Assembly (NCBI RefSeq): GCF_014197855.1
Contig: NZ_JACIGJ010000005.1
Coordinates: 62,001-126,000 of the forward strand
Direction of reading: 5' to 3'
Origin: Roseospira marina
GTDB taxonomy: Bacteria; Pseudomonadota; Alphaproteobacteria; Rhodospirillales; Rhodospirillaceae
Length of the DNA stretch: 64,000 bases
Shown here piece by piece: positions 9,145 to 20,063 of the stretch (position 1 is the first letter of the stretch; the number at the start of each line of letters is the position of its first letter). The notes under the pieces are model-generated. The model did no database searches and was not told the origin of the DNA. It was given only the letters and a program-made list of their open reading frames with translations. The position numbers and the translations under genes were made by a program.

Positions 9145-9585
9145 TTATTCAATAATCACCAGGGGCTCGCCATACTCGACCGGCATGGAGTCGCTGGCCA
9201 GGATGGCGGCGACCCGGCCGGCACGCGGCGCGCGCAGCGGGTTGAAGGTCTTCATCGCCTCGATGAGCAGGAGTGTCGCGCCTTCGTCGACGGTGTCGCC
9301 GATCTTGACGAAGTTGGGCGCGCCCGGTTCCGGCGCCAGATAGACGACGCCGACCATCGGTGAGGTCACGGCGCCCGGGTGCGCCTCGCCGCTGGCGGCC
9401 GGCGAAGCGCCCGTGTCGGCGGCGGGGGCGGCCGGTGCCGCGGGGGCGGTGGCGGTGACCGTTACGGTGCGGGCCACGCGGATGCGCAGCTCTCCGGTGT
9501 CGTACTCGATCTCGGACAGTCCGGTGTCGCCGAGGAGTTCGGCGAGGGCGCGAACCGCGTCGGTATCGATGGGGGTGGTGGCCAT
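9145..9585 (-). CDS. accB: Acetyl-CoA carboxylase biotin carboxyl carrier protein
   Basis: A 146-residue carrier that shuttles carboxyl-biotin between AccC and the transferase subunits. Residues 1-40 form the N-terminal domain, 45-75 a Pro/Ala-rich flexible linker, and 76-146 the biotinyl domain. The biotin attachment motif is EAMKTFN, with K112 the acceptor; the T after MK replaces the more usual L. It lies between aroQ and accC, a conserved order. The ribosome site before the ATG is weak. Confidence 0.96.
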   Translation of the reverse strand: MATTPIDTDAVRALAELLGDTGLSEIEYDTGELRIRVARTVTVTATAPAAPAAPAADTGASPAASGEAHPGAVTSPMVGVVYLAPEPGAPNFVKIGDTVDEGATLLLIEAMKTFNPLRAPRAGRVAAILASDSMPVEYGEPLVIIE

Positions 9586-9646
9586 GGTGGTGTCTTTGGT
9601 CTCGGGTCAGGAGGATCGGTTCGGTGCCATCGGGGGAGGCACCGGC

Positions 9647-10129
9647 TCAGGTCGGAACGGGCGATACGATAGGACCGACACCGCTCTGCTCGTCGGCGAT
9701 CATGCGGGCCAGGGCGTCGAGGGCCAGGAGGTAGCCCTGGCTGCCGAGTCCGATGATGCTTCCGCGTGCCACCGGGGCGATGAACGAATGGTGGCGATAG
9801 CTCTCGCGGGCGTGAATGTTCGAGAGGTGGACCTCAATGGTCGGCAGGCCCACGGCCCGCAGCGCGTCGGGAATCGCGATCGAGGTGTGCGTATACGCAG
9901 CGGCGTTCAGGATGATGCCGCGCACATCCGCGTGGGTCTGCTGGATCCAATCGACCAGCTCGCCCTCGTGGTTGCTCTGCCGAAAGTCGACGCGCAGACG
10001 CAGGCGGTCACCGTGCGCGCGGCACGCCATGGCGATGTCGTCCAGGGTCTCGCGACCATAGACGGTCGGCTCACGCCGGCCCAACAGGTTGAGGTTGGGG
10101 CCGTTGAGGATCAGGACGGTGGTGGGCAC
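9647..10129 (-). CDS. aroQ: Type II 3-dehydroquinate dehydratase
   Basis: A 160-residue enzyme that converts 3-dehydroquinate to 3-dehydroshikimate in aromatic amino-acid synthesis. The family signatures are PNLNLLGRREP near the N-terminus (catalytic Tyr in VYG just after), NAAAYTHTSIAI, and IEVHLSNIHARE with its His. The open frame runs about 100 codons further upstream, but that part is arginine-rich and unlike any AroQ. The GTG at 10129, eleven bases after GGAGGG, fits the family length. It is the first gene of the aroQ-accB-accC unit. Confidence 0.95.
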   Translation of the reverse strand: MPTTVLILNGPNLNLLGRREPTVYGRETLDDIAMACRAHGDRLRLRVDFRQSNHEGELVDWIQQTHADVRGIILNAAAYTHTSIAIPDALRAVGLPTIEVHLSNIHARESYRHHSFIAPVARGSIIGLGSQGYLLALDALARMIADEQSGVGPIVSPVPT

Positions 10130-10304
10130 CGGGCGGTATTCCCTCCGAGGATCGCAAAAACGTGACAGGGCCGTGACCGAATCGTGCGCCTGTCCTATAT
10201 CACCCGGGTGTTCGGGGCAATCATCCGTTGGGCGCACCCGGACGGGAACCCGATACAACCGCCCCTCGCCGAAGGGGGCGCTACGCATAAAGGAGGGTTT
10301 CGTC

Positions 10305-10619
10305 ATGGACGCGCGCACCCGAACCGAGATCGAGGCCGCCGCTTTCCGCAGTCTGGTCGCGCACCTGCAGTGGCGCACCGATGTACAGAACATCGACCTC
10401 ATGACGTTGTCCGGGTTCTGCCGCAACTGCTTGTGGAAGTGGCTCAAGGCCGCTGCCGAAAAGCAGGGCGCCGATCTGGACGCGGCGGAGGCGCAGCGCT
10501 GGGTCTACGGCATGGACTACGCGGATTGGAAAGCGGCGCATCAGGGCGAGGCGACGGCGGCGCAGAAGCAGGCCTACGCCGAGACCAAGGCGCTGCATTC
10601 GGCCATCAGCAAGGGATAA
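10305..10619 (+). CDS. DUF1244 family protein
   Basis: A small conserved protein of 104 residues. The diagnostic segment is TDVQNIDLMTLSGFCRNCL (residues 24-42), with two cysteines spaced Cys-x2-Cys, followed by a Trp-rich helix (WVYGMDYADWKA). The family is common in alpha- and gammaproteobacteria, but its function is not established. A textbook AGGAGGG lies seven bases before the ATG, which decides the start against a longer open frame. It is divergent from aroQ with about 175 bases between. The protein is probably cytoplasmic; the Cys pair could bind metal (inference). Confidence 0.9.
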   Translation: MDARTRTEIEAAAFRSLVAHLQWRTDVQNIDLMTLSGFCRNCLWKWLKAAAEKQGADLDAAEAQRWVYGMDYADWKAAHQGEATAAQKQAYAETKALHSAISKG

Positions 10620-10639
10620 GCGGCGGGGGCTGGCCGGCG

Positions 10640-11674
10640 CTAAAGAGCCGCCACCCGCAGCCGGCGCACCGACAGGATGTCGCGAGGCGGCGCCGGCTCC
10701 GTCGGCGGGTCCGACAAGAAAAAGTCCTCGTAGCCGCCGGCGGTGATCCGCACCACCTGATCCTGCCCGGCCGTGCGTCGAAAGATCGCGCGCGGGGACA
10801 GCGGGCTGGGCGAGTCGCCCACGGAAAACGGCGCGTCGGCCATATCGCGCGTGCGCACCCGAAACATCAGCCGACCATTGACCAGGAAGTCCACGCCGGT
10901 GGCGTCGTCGTCGCCGGCCACATGAGAGCGGCGGAGTTCGTAATGGATCTCACGGTCCTTTGGCAGGACGAACCGGGCATCGCGTTTGCGTCCGTCGACC
11001 GTCCAGGGCGGGTCCTGCGGAGTCCAGACCGTGCCCGCCGCGTTCAGGCCCCAACTTCGCGCGCCGATGTTGAGCCGGTGGGCGCCGAACGTGCCGCCGC
11101 CGATCCGGGAGGCGCGCCCGCCCCCGACCTCGAAGTCCAATTCGAGCGCATAGCCGGGCTCGCCGGTCGTCCGCGCCCGGTCGGTGCTGGGGCTGAGCCA
11201 GTCCGTGCTGAAGGTCCACAGAGCGAAGGCGGCCCAGGTCGGAAGGTCGTGGCAGCGGGCCCACCAGGAGAGGGTGGTGTTCGGTGGCACCACCCACATT
11301 GGGTTCGGCAGCGGCTGAATGGCCTGGTAGTGAGAGCCGGCCTTGGCGTCGGTGCGCCCCCCCAGGCCGCGATGATCGATGAAGCCGCGCAGCACCAGCC
11401 CGCGTTCCGGGTCCACGCGAACGAGGGTCTGGCCCGTCGGCACCCCGCCGTCGAACGGTTTCAACAGGATATGCCCATCGCCGTCGAGCACGACCTTACG
11501 GCCGGCGATCCGGCCGATCCGGGCGGTGCGGAAGTCGATGTCGAGCGGCAGGCCGGGCGGCGGTCCAGCCGGCACCGTCGCTCCAGCGCGCTGAATGCCG
11601 AACGGCACCGCGCCGGCGTAGGTGGCACCCAGGGCCGGGATGAGCCGCAAAACCTGACGTCGCGTGCCTCGCAT
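10640..11674 (-). CDS. Tat-exported jelly-roll-like protein, possible polysaccharide-active enzyme
   Basis: A 344-residue protein of uncertain function. The N-terminus carries a twin-arginine signal (TRRQVLRL at residues 4-11, then a short hydrophobic stretch), so folded export to the periplasm is likely. The mature part is rich in Trp, Gly and beta-type alternation (TLSWWARCHDLPTWAAFALWTF, YALELDFEVGG). This resembles concanavalin-like jelly rolls of GH16 glucanases and polysaccharide lyases, but I cannot identify catalytic residues with confidence. It is divergent from three glycosyltransferases, so a role in trimming or binding an exported glycan is plausible. AGAGGA precedes the ATG. Confidence 0.6.
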   Translation of the reverse strand: MRGTRRQVLRLIPALGATYAGAVPFGIQRAGATVPAGPPPGLPLDIDFRTARIGRIAGRKVVLDGDGHILLKPFDGGVPTGQTLVRVDPERGLVLRGFIDHRGLGGRTDAKAGSHYQAIQPLPNPMWVVPPNTTLSWWARCHDLPTWAAFALWTFSTDWLSPSTDRARTTGEPGYALELDFEVGGGRASRIGGGTFGAHRLNIGARSWGLNAAGTVWTPQDPPWTVDGRKRDARFVLPKDREIHYELRRSHVAGDDDATGVDFLVNGRLMFRVRTRDMADAPFSVGDSPSPLSPRAIFRRTAGQDQVVRITAGGYEDFFLSDPPTEPAPPRDILSVRRLRVAAL

Positions 11675-12080
11675 CGCGTCCTCTCAAGCCCAGGGCGTGC
11701 CGAAGTGCGGCGCCGGATCCATACCGGAACCACGGGGGCCGGATCCCTCGGTGTGGGATCCATCGGAGCCGGATTGAGCGGAACGAATATCTAGCACGAG
11801 TTCGGGGTCGTCGATACCGACCGTGTCCGCGCGTGCGGCTTGATTGCGCTGCACACATTGCCTAGGCTGGCGCCTCCGGCCTGGGCGACGGTGTGTGGGT
11901 CGGTCCGGGACCGGTCGGTCGTGCACGGGATGCGGCGGATCCGCCGAGCCGGGCCGGTGCTGGTCGTTGTGTGGCCGTCGGGGGAACCGATCATCCGCGC
12001 GCGACCCGGGCTCCGGACCGCGACCGGGATCCACCCGGACGGGAGACACCCGACCGGGATCCACCCGGAAAGGGGCGCCC
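11675..12080. other. 406-bp divergent intergenic region
   Basis: It separates the Tat-exported protein (leftward) from the glycosyltransferase cluster (rightward) and must hold both promoters. It contains several GGATCC-centred near-repeats around 11715-11765 and the 19-bp direct repeat at 12021-12069. No gene is seen. Confidence 0.4.
12021..12069. repeat. 19-bp direct repeat, period 30
   Basis: CGACCGGGATCCACCCGGA occurs at 12021-12039 and again, identical, at 12051-12069. The second copy ends 11 bases before the ATG of the first glycosyltransferase and includes part of its ribosome-site region. Confidence 0.75.
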
Positions 12081-13286
12081 ATGCGGGTCCTGATATACAG
12101 CCATGACAGCTTTGGTCTGGGTCATTTGCGCCGCTGTCGGCGGATCGCGCACGCCCTGGTCGGCGCGGACAAGAACCTGACCGCCCTCATCATTTCCGGG
12201 TCACCAATCATCGGCAGCTTCGATTTCCGCGCCCGCGTGGACTTCGTGCGGGTGCCGGGGGTGGTGAAGCTGCGCAACGGCAATTACACCCCCCTCAATC
12301 TACTGATTGACATCGAGGAAACGCTGGATCTGCGGGCCTCCATCATTCAGCACACCGCGCTGGCGTTCGCGCCGGACCTGTTCCTGGTGGACAAGGAGCC
12401 GCTCGGTCTGGGCGGTGAGGTTGAGCCGGCGCTGCGCCGCCTCAAGCAGCGCGGAACCCGGTTGGTGTTGGGGCTGCGCGAGGTCATGGACAGCCCCGAC
12501 CGTTTGCAGGCGGAGTGGGCGCGCAAGCACGTGATGCCCGCCCTGCGCGAGCTGTACGACGAGATTTGGGTGTACGGTCCCGAGGGCTTTCACGATCCGC
12601 TGGAGGGTCTCGCGATGCCGGCGGCCGTGCGCGACAAGCTGGTGTTCACGGGATTCCAGCGCACCACCGCGCCCGCCGAGCGTGCCGGACCGACCGAACC
12701 GCCGACCCGCGAGCCTTATGTGCTGGTCACGGCAGGCGGGGGCGGCGACGGCGCCGATCTGATCGACTGGGTGCTCTCGGCCTATGAGTCGGACCCCGCG
12801 ATTCCACTGGCGCCGGTGTTCCTGTTCGGGCCGTTCATGGACGCGGATCGCCGGGAAAGCTTCAGCGACCGGGTGCGGGCGCTGGGGCGGGGCGCGGCGC
12901 TTGAGTTCGAGGCTGCGCCGGAGTACCTGATGACGGGCGCCCAGGCCATCGTGTGCATGGGGGGCTACAACACGTTCTGCGAGATGCTGTCGTTCGACAA
13001 GCCGGCCCTGATGGTGCCGCGCACGGAGCCGCGGGAGGAACAGCTGGTGCGGGCGCGTCGCGCCGCCGCGCTGGGGCTCGTCGATATGCGGGTGTACGAG
13101 GAAGACGCAAGCCCGGCCACCATGGTCCAGGCCCTGCGGGGGTTGGCGTGGCGCCGTCCGCCGTCGGAGGTGCTGCCGGCCGGCTGGATGGACGGGCTCG
13201 ACGTCATCGCCCGGCGGGTCAGCGGGGAACGTGCCGTCGCGCCCGACGCGCCGACGACGCTGGCCGCGCAGGTGGGCGGGGGCTGA
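12081..13286 (+). CDS. Predicted glycosyltransferase, COG4671/MurG-like
   Basis: A 401-residue GT-B fold enzyme. The N-terminus (MRVLIYSHDSFGLGHLRRC) holds the glycine-containing nucleotide-sugar loop typical of the COG4671 family, related to MurG and UDP-GlcNAc transferases. The C-terminal half has a donor-site pattern (GAQAIVCMGGYNTFCEML, then ALMVPRTEPREEQLVRA). The substrate is unknown. ATG 12081 is preceded by GGAAAGGGG; the open frame extends upstream, but only through repeat sequence. It is the first of three genes that follow each other with a 10-base gap and then a 4-base overlap. Confidence 0.85.
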   Translation: MRVLIYSHDSFGLGHLRRCRRIAHALVGADKNLTALIISGSPIIGSFDFRARVDFVRVPGVVKLRNGNYTPLNLLIDIEETLDLRASIIQHTALAFAPDLFLVDKEPLGLGGEVEPALRRLKQRGTRLVLGLREVMDSPDRLQAEWARKHVMPALRELYDEIWVYGPEGFHDPLEGLAMPAAVRDKLVFTGFQRTTAPAERAGPTEPPTREPYVLVTAGGGGDGADLIDWVLSAYESDPAIPLAPVFLFGPFMDADRRESFSDRVRALGRGAALEFEAAPEYLMTGAQAIVCMGGYNTFCEMLSFDKPALMVPRTEPREEQLVRARRAAALGLVDMRVYEEDASPATMVQALRGLAWRRPPSEVLPAGWMDGLDVIARRVSGERAVAPDAPTTLAAQVGGG

Positions 13287-13296
13287 GAGACCGTTC

Positions 13297-14526
13297 ATGC
13301 CTGGCACTGTGGCCGTTGTCCTGAAGGGGTATCCGCGCCTGTCCGAGACCTTCATCGCCCAGGAGCTTCTGGGGTTGGAGCGGCGCGGGCATCGCCTACA
13401 CCTGTATTCCCTGCGGCATCCGACCGACGCCAAGACGCACCCGGTCCATGGTGAGATCGCCGCGCCCGTGACCTATCTGCCGGAGTATTTGCACCAGGAG
13501 CCGGGGCGCGTGCTGCGCGCATGGTGGCGGGTGCGGCGGCGGGCGGCTTATCGCGCCGCGTGGCGGCTGTGGTGGCGCGATCTGCGCCGGGATCCGACGC
13601 GCAACCGCGTGCGGCGCTGGGGGCAGGCCCTGGTCCTGGCCGCGGAGATGCCGGAGGCGGTGGGCGCGGTCTACGTCCACTTCCTGCACACGCCCGGGTC
13701 GGTCGGGCGCTATGCGGCGCGGCTGCGCGGGCGGCCGCTGGCGATCTCCGCCCACGCCCGCGACATCTGGACCATTCCGGACTGGGAGAAGGCGGAGAAG
13801 CTGGCCGAGACGCGCTGGACGGTGACCTGCACGGCCTCCGGTGCCGCGCATCTGGACAGCCTCGCGCCCGGTCGGGTGACGCTGCTGCATCATGGGCTGG
13901 ACCTGACCCGCTTTCCGTCGCCCGAGGAGCCCCCTGCGTCCGATCGCGACGGCACGGACCCGGCGGTGCCGGTTCGTCTGCTCGCCGTGGGTCGCGCGGT
14001 GCGCAAGAAGGGCCTGGATTTGCTGCTGCACGCGCTGGCGGCGCTGCCAGAGGGGGTGCACTGGCGCCTGGACCATATCGGGGGTGGGGCCGAGTCGCGG
14101 GCGCTGAAGGCCCTGGCGGACGAGTTGGGCCTGTCGGACCGGGTGACGTGGCACGGCGCCCGCGATCAGGCGGAGGTGCTGGCGATGTACCGGACGGCGG
14201 ACCTGTTCGTGCTGCCGTGCCGGATCGACACCGACGGCGACCGCGACGGGCTGCCCAATGTGCTGATGGAGGCGCAGAGCCAGCGACTCGCCTGCCTGTC
14301 CACGCGCCTGTCCGGCATTCCCGAACTGATCGAGGACGGCACGACCGGCGTGCTGGTGGAACCGGAAGACGTGCCGGCTTTGACGGCCGCGCTGGCGGCC
14401 TTGATCGGGGATCCCGCGCGACGGGCGCGCCTGGGGGCGGCCGGGGAAACGCGCGTTCGGGCGCTGTTCGACGCCCGCGCCGGCCTCGACCGGCTGGCCG
14501 CGATGGTGTCGGACCTGCTGGCATGA
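13297..14526 (+). CDS. Glycosyltransferase family 4
   Basis: A 409-residue GT4-type enzyme. The N-terminal domain starts AVVLKGYPRLSETFIAQEL, typical of the exopolysaccharide/colanic acid transferase type. The C-terminal nucleotide-sugar domain has LLAVGRAVRKKGLDLLL and the donor motif DGLPNVLMEAQSQ with the spaced Glu/Asp pair. It probably adds a sugar to a lipid-linked or surface glycan at the cytoplasmic face. The start is ten bases after the preceding stop, and its ribosome site is weak, so translational coupling is likely. Its stop overlaps the next start (ATGA). Confidence 0.88.
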   Translation: MPGTVAVVLKGYPRLSETFIAQELLGLERRGHRLHLYSLRHPTDAKTHPVHGEIAAPVTYLPEYLHQEPGRVLRAWWRVRRRAAYRAAWRLWWRDLRRDPTRNRVRRWGQALVLAAEMPEAVGAVYVHFLHTPGSVGRYAARLRGRPLAISAHARDIWTIPDWEKAEKLAETRWTVTCTASGAAHLDSLAPGRVTLLHHGLDLTRFPSPEEPPASDRDGTDPAVPVRLLAVGRAVRKKGLDLLLHALAALPEGVHWRLDHIGGGAESRALKALADELGLSDRVTWHGARDQAEVLAMYRTADLFVLPCRIDTDGDRDGLPNVLMEAQSQRLACLSTRLSGIPELIEDGTTGVLVEPEDVPALTAALAALIGDPARRARLGAAGETRVRALFDARAGLDRLAAMVSDLLA

Positions 14527-15695
14527 GCGCGGGCGTGCGTTCCGGTCCAGACAGGGGCAGGGGACCGCGCGTGGCGTTCTATGCGCCGATGAAGGCGCCG
14601 GACCATCCGGTGCCCTCCGGCGATCGGCGGATTGGTCGGGGGCTGATGGCGGCGCTGGAAACGGCGGGGTTCACGGTTGAACTGGCCTGCCGGTTCCGCG
14701 CCTGGGAGGGGCAGGGCGATCCCGCGCGGCAGGCGCGCTTGCGGCGGGCCGGGCTGTGGCTGGCGGAGCATCTGGCGGCGTCGTTCGTTCGTCGGCCTGC
14801 GGCGGAGCGGCCCCGTCTGTGGTTCACCTATCACCTGTACCATAAGGCGCCGGACTGGCTCGGGCTGGCGGTCAGCGCGCGGCTCGGCATTCCCTATGCG
14901 GTGGCGGAGGCCAGCCGTGCCCTCAAGCAGGCGGACGGTCCTTGGTCCGACGGCTTCGCCGCCGCGGACGCGGCCATGGCGCGCGCCGATCGGGTGTTCG
15001 CGATGACCGCGCGGGGCGCGCGTGGCGTGGCACCGGTGGTGGGCAACCGTCTGGTGCGCTTGGCGCCGTTTCTGGCCGATGATCCGGTCGCGTGTGATCC
15101 GGAGGGGGCCGATCGGGCGGCGGCGCGCGCGGCCCTGGCGGCCGCGCTCGGTCTCGATCCCGATCGCCGCTGGCTGGTGACCGTCGCCATGATGCGGCCG
15201 GGCGACAAGGTCGCGTCCTTTCAGGCGCTCGCCCGGGCGCTGCGCGGGCTGGACGGACCGCCCTGGAGCCTGCTGGTCGCCGGAGACGGCCGCGCCCGGC
15301 CTGAGGTTGAGACCGCGTTCGCGGGTCTGCCCGTCGTGTTCCTGGGCGCGCTGGAGGAGACGGCGCTGTCCCGGTTGTATGCGGCCGGCGACCTGTTCGT
15401 CTGGCCCGGCCTCAAAGAAGGCTATGGCATGGTCTTCCTGGAGGCCCAGGCGCACGGCCTGCCCGTGGTGGCCTGCGACAGCGGTGGCGTGGCCGACGTG
15501 GTGCACGAGGGCCAGGGGGGCCGGCTTGTCCCGCCTGACTCGCCCGAAGCGTTCGCCCACGCGGTGAGGGACGAACTGGCCGACGATGCGGCGCGTGCGG
15601 CGCACGGACGGCAGGCGCGGGCGATGGTGGCGGCGCACCATGACCTCGCCCGTGCGGCGGAAACGCTTGGTTCGGCGCTCCATCCGCTGCTGTGA
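14523..15695 (+). CDS. Glycosyltransferase family 4
   Basis: A 390-residue GT4-type enzyme. The N-terminal domain has RVAFYAPMKAPDHPVPSGDRRIGRGLM, and the donor domain has LVAGDGRARPEVE and the EGYGMVFLEAQAHGLPVVA motif with its E-x7-E pair, the family's catalytic and donor signature. The start ATG overlaps the stop of the preceding transferase, implying coupled translation. The three transferases with the divergent Tat-exported protein suggest a small glycan assembly unit; no flippase, polymerase or acceptor gene is beside them. Confidence 0.87.
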   Translation: MSAGVRSGPDRGRGPRVAFYAPMKAPDHPVPSGDRRIGRGLMAALETAGFTVELACRFRAWEGQGDPARQARLRRAGLWLAEHLAASFVRRPAAERPRLWFTYHLYHKAPDWLGLAVSARLGIPYAVAEASRALKQADGPWSDGFAAADAAMARADRVFAMTARGARGVAPVVGNRLVRLAPFLADDPVACDPEGADRAAARAALAAALGLDPDRRWLVTVAMMRPGDKVASFQALARALRGLDGPPWSLLVAGDGRARPEVETAFAGLPVVFLGALEETALSRLYAAGDLFVWPGLKEGYGMVFLEAQAHGLPVVACDSGGVADVVHEGQGGRLVPPDSPEAFAHAVRDELADDAARAAHGRQARAMVAAHHDLARAAETLGSALHPLL

Positions 15696-15704
15696 CCGGG
15701 CGAG

Positions 15705-15720
15705 GCCCCGATTGAGGGGC
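15705..15720 (+). terminator. Possible Rho-independent terminator after glycosyltransferases
   Basis: A 5-bp stem, GCCCC-GATTGA-GGGGC, starts ten bases after the stop codon and is followed by a pyrimidine-rich tail with several T residues (CTTCCTCTTTTCC). The stem is short, so the call is tentative. Confidence 0.45.
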
Positions 15721-15827
15721 GTCCTTCCTCTTTTCCACATCGTTGCGTTGCGGCACAATGTCGGCCGAGAAACAAAAATAAGGCCGTCCCTCAAGCGGCA
15801 CACACGATCTCCGGGAGGATTCTTGCC

Positions 15828-17795
<1,968 letters not shown>

Positions 17796-17834
17796 CAGCC
17801 CGCCCCCTTGACCCCGGGACCGCGTGCCTTGGGG

Positions 17835-19073
17835 TCACGCCCTCGGCAGGGCGTTGAGCAGGCGGTCCACCTCATCGGCGGTGTTGTAGTGCACCAGACT
17901 GGCCCGCACGATGCCGTCGGCCGGGTCCAGCCCGAGGGCGTGTACGGCGCGCCATGCGTAGAACGCCCCGTGCCGCACCGCAACCCGGTGCTCCCCCAGC
18001 CGCTCCGCCACGGTGCGGGACGACAGGGTGGCGTGCGTGAAGGCCACGGTGGGGGAGCGGTGCGCGCCCACGCTGGGTGAACCGATGATCCGGATCTCCG
18101 GCACGGCGGCGAGGCCGTCCAGGAGCCGCGCGGTCAGGGCGGTCTGGTGCGCCTCGAAGGCGGCGAAGCAGCGGGCGACCCGGTCCCGGGGTGACGCCTC
18201 GTCCGGGCCGCCACGCTGGCGGTCCAGCGCCTCCAGATAGTCTGTGACGCCGCCCAGCGCGGCACACAGCTCGTGCGACGGGCCGCCGGGGTTGAGAGTC
18301 AGCGCTCCGGTGCCGGACAGGAACATGTGGTTCTGATTCTCCAGTCGCCCCAGCAGTTCCGGCCGCAGCGCCATTACGCCGACGTGCGGGCCGAACACCT
18401 TGTAGGCGCTGAAGGTGTAGGCATCCGCGTCCAGCGCGGCGACGTCGACCAGGGCATGGGGGGCGAACGACACGCCATCCACCACGGCCAGTGCCCCGGC
18501 CTCGTGGGCGAGCCGCACCGCGCGCGCCGCCTCGCTGACCGCGCCGGTGATGTTGGAGGCATGCGGCAGGCAGACGAGGCGGGTGTTCTCGGTCAGCAGG
18601 GCTTCCAGGTCCGCGACGTCCAGGGCGCCGGTCTCCGGATCGAACTGCCATTCGCGCAGGGTCGCGCCGGTCCGCGTCAGGCGACGCCACGGCGTGATGT
18701 TGGACTCGTGATCCAGGTTCGTGACCACGATCTCGTCGCCGGGCGCCAGCAGGCAGGCGAGCGCGTTGGCGAGCACATGCAGATTGGTCGAGGTGTCGGC
18801 GCCGATCACCAGGGACTCGGGCGCGGTGTTCGCCAGCGCGGCCATCGCCGCAACGCCGTCGGCCATCATCCGCGTCGCCAGCGCGGAGGCGGGGAAGGGC
18901 GCCCCAGGCTGCACCTTGGCCTCGATCATGAAGCGGGTCAGGCGGTCGATCACCGGGCGCGGCACATAGGCGCTGCCCGCGTTCTCGAAAAACGCCCAGC
19001 CGGCGCCGGTGGGCGCGTCAAACGCGGGGAACCAGGCGCGGACGGCGTCCAGGTCGAGGGGCGGATTGGACAT
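17835..19073 (-). CDS. Cysteine desulfurase-like PLP-dependent aminotransferase
   Basis: A 412-residue class V aminotransferase-fold enzyme of the VC1184/TIGR01976-like subfamily. PLP-binding features are VVDGVSFAPH (Asp near the pyridine nitrogen), DADAYTFSAYKVFGPH with the Schiff-base Lys, and NLDHESNITPW early on. The N-terminus AWFPAFDAP and WAFFENAGSAYVP is typical of the subfamily. Unlike IscS or SufS there is no obvious active-site Cys loop, and no Fe-S scaffold gene is nearby, so sulfur transfer is not certain; a general lyase role is possible. No good ribosome site is seen before the ATG. Confidence 0.85.
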   Translation of the reverse strand: MSNPPLDLDAVRAWFPAFDAPTGAGWAFFENAGSAYVPRPVIDRLTRFMIEAKVQPGAPFPASALATRMMADGVAAMAALANTAPESLVIGADTSTNLHVLANALACLLAPGDEIVVTNLDHESNITPWRRLTRTGATLREWQFDPETGALDVADLEALLTENTRLVCLPHASNITGAVSEAARAVRLAHEAGALAVVDGVSFAPHALVDVAALDADAYTFSAYKVFGPHVGVMALRPELLGRLENQNHMFLSGTGALTLNPGGPSHELCAALGGVTDYLEALDRQRGGPDEASPRDRVARCFAAFEAHQTALTARLLDGLAAVPEIRIIGSPSVGAHRSPTVAFTHATLSSRTVAERLGEHRVAVRHGAFYAWRAVHALGLDPADGIVRASLVHYNTADEVDRLLNALPRA

Positions 19074-19118
19074 GATAAAGCACTCGGGTGAGGCGGTCTC
19101 GGACGGAGAGACGGAGGA

Positions 19119-19901
19119 TTACGGGAGCAGGCCGAGGCCCAGGCCGAGGGCCATCAGGCCGCCCGTGACGGCGCACACCACGCCGGTGGCGGTGCGCGGG
19201 TCGGCCAGCAGATGGCGCAGGACGCGGCGGGGGGCCGTGGTCCAGGTCGGGTCGCCGCCGGCCTTGGCGCTGGCAAGCCCGGCCTCGGCGAGGGCATGCC
19301 ACGCCTGATCCAGCTCGGGAACCGGTGGCTGATCCTTGTTGGCGTCGTTCGCCGCGCGCAGGTGGTCGAGGAAGTCGCCCAGGCCGGACACGCCCTCCGG
19401 ACGGCCCCGGGTGAAGCGGGTGCGTGCCGGCACGAGCACCTGGCCGGTCACCAGCACCGGCTCGGTTGCTTCGGTGGGGGCGGGCAGGGCGCGGCGCACG
19501 GCGGCCATGACCCGTTCCAGGCGGCGCAGGGGATTGCCGAAGGTGTGGCGGTGCCAGCCGATGGACTGATGCCAGGCGCGCGACCGCTCCGTGCCGACCA
19601 GCCGGCCCGTGCGGACCACGGTTTCCAGGACGACAAAGCCCGTGGGCAGGCGCACCACATGATCCACCTGGATCGGTCCGCCGCGTCGGCCGCGCAACAC
19701 CAGATCGTGCAGCGCCGGCAGGTCCGCCTGGGCGATGGCGCGCGCAACCCGGCGCTTCGCCCGGCCCTGGCGCAACGCCGGCCCCACGGTCATATAAACG
19801 CCGGCCGTGACGAGAAACAGGGCTAGGACCCAGAACAACAGGACCCAAAGCAGGTCGGTGACCCATGCAAGAAGGCTCTGGTCCATGAGTCCGCGTATCA
19901 C
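19119..19901 (-). CDS. Membrane-anchored NERD-like protein, catalytic Lys apparently lost
   Basis: A 260-residue protein with membrane helices at about residues 12-38 and 237-258 and a NERD-type (nuclease-related) domain between. The core reads QVDHVVRLPTGFVVLETVV (residues 78-96). The Asp and Glu of the family are present (D80, E93), but the Lys two residues after the Glu is Val here, so catalysis is doubtful. A role in nucleic-acid binding or membrane organisation is only inference. The GTG at 19901 is the longest start; an ATG at 19886 is equally possible, as neither has a clear ribosome site. It is the last gene of the leftward fliL-fliM-DUF6468 run, with about 160 bases between. Confidence 0.6.
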   Translation of the reverse strand: MIRGLMDQSLLAWVTDLLWVLLFWVLALFLVTAGVYMTVGPALRQGRAKRRVARAIAQADLPALHDLVLRGRRGGPIQVDHVVRLPTGFVVLETVVRTGRLVGTERSRAWHQSIGWHRHTFGNPLRRLERVMAAVRRALPAPTEATEPVLVTGQVLVPARTRFTRGRPEGVSGLGDFLDHLRAANDANKDQPPVPELDQAWHALAEAGLASAKAGGDPTWTTAPRRVLRHLLADPRTATGVVCAVTGGLMALGLGLGLLP

Positions 19902-20063
19902 TCCCCCGCTTTAGTCCGACGCTCTCCACGACGGCCTGTCTGTCTTACGCTGGCCACGCGCGTATTTCCAGGCACATGTGGGAGAATTCGGCGGGCGGGA
20001 TCGGTTGGGCAGGGACCGCCGCCGCCCGTGTAGGGGCTGAGGCGACGGCACGGTTCGGTCGGG

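Noticed and set aside
10130-10447. Upstream extension of the aroQ frame
   Set aside because: Arginine-rich and unlike any dehydroquinase; a GTG with GGAGGG at 10129 fits the family length.
11684-12082. Minus-strand frame across the glycosyltransferase promoter region
   Set aside because: Pro/Arg/Asp-rich translation of repeat DNA; it would overlap the well-supported start at 12081.
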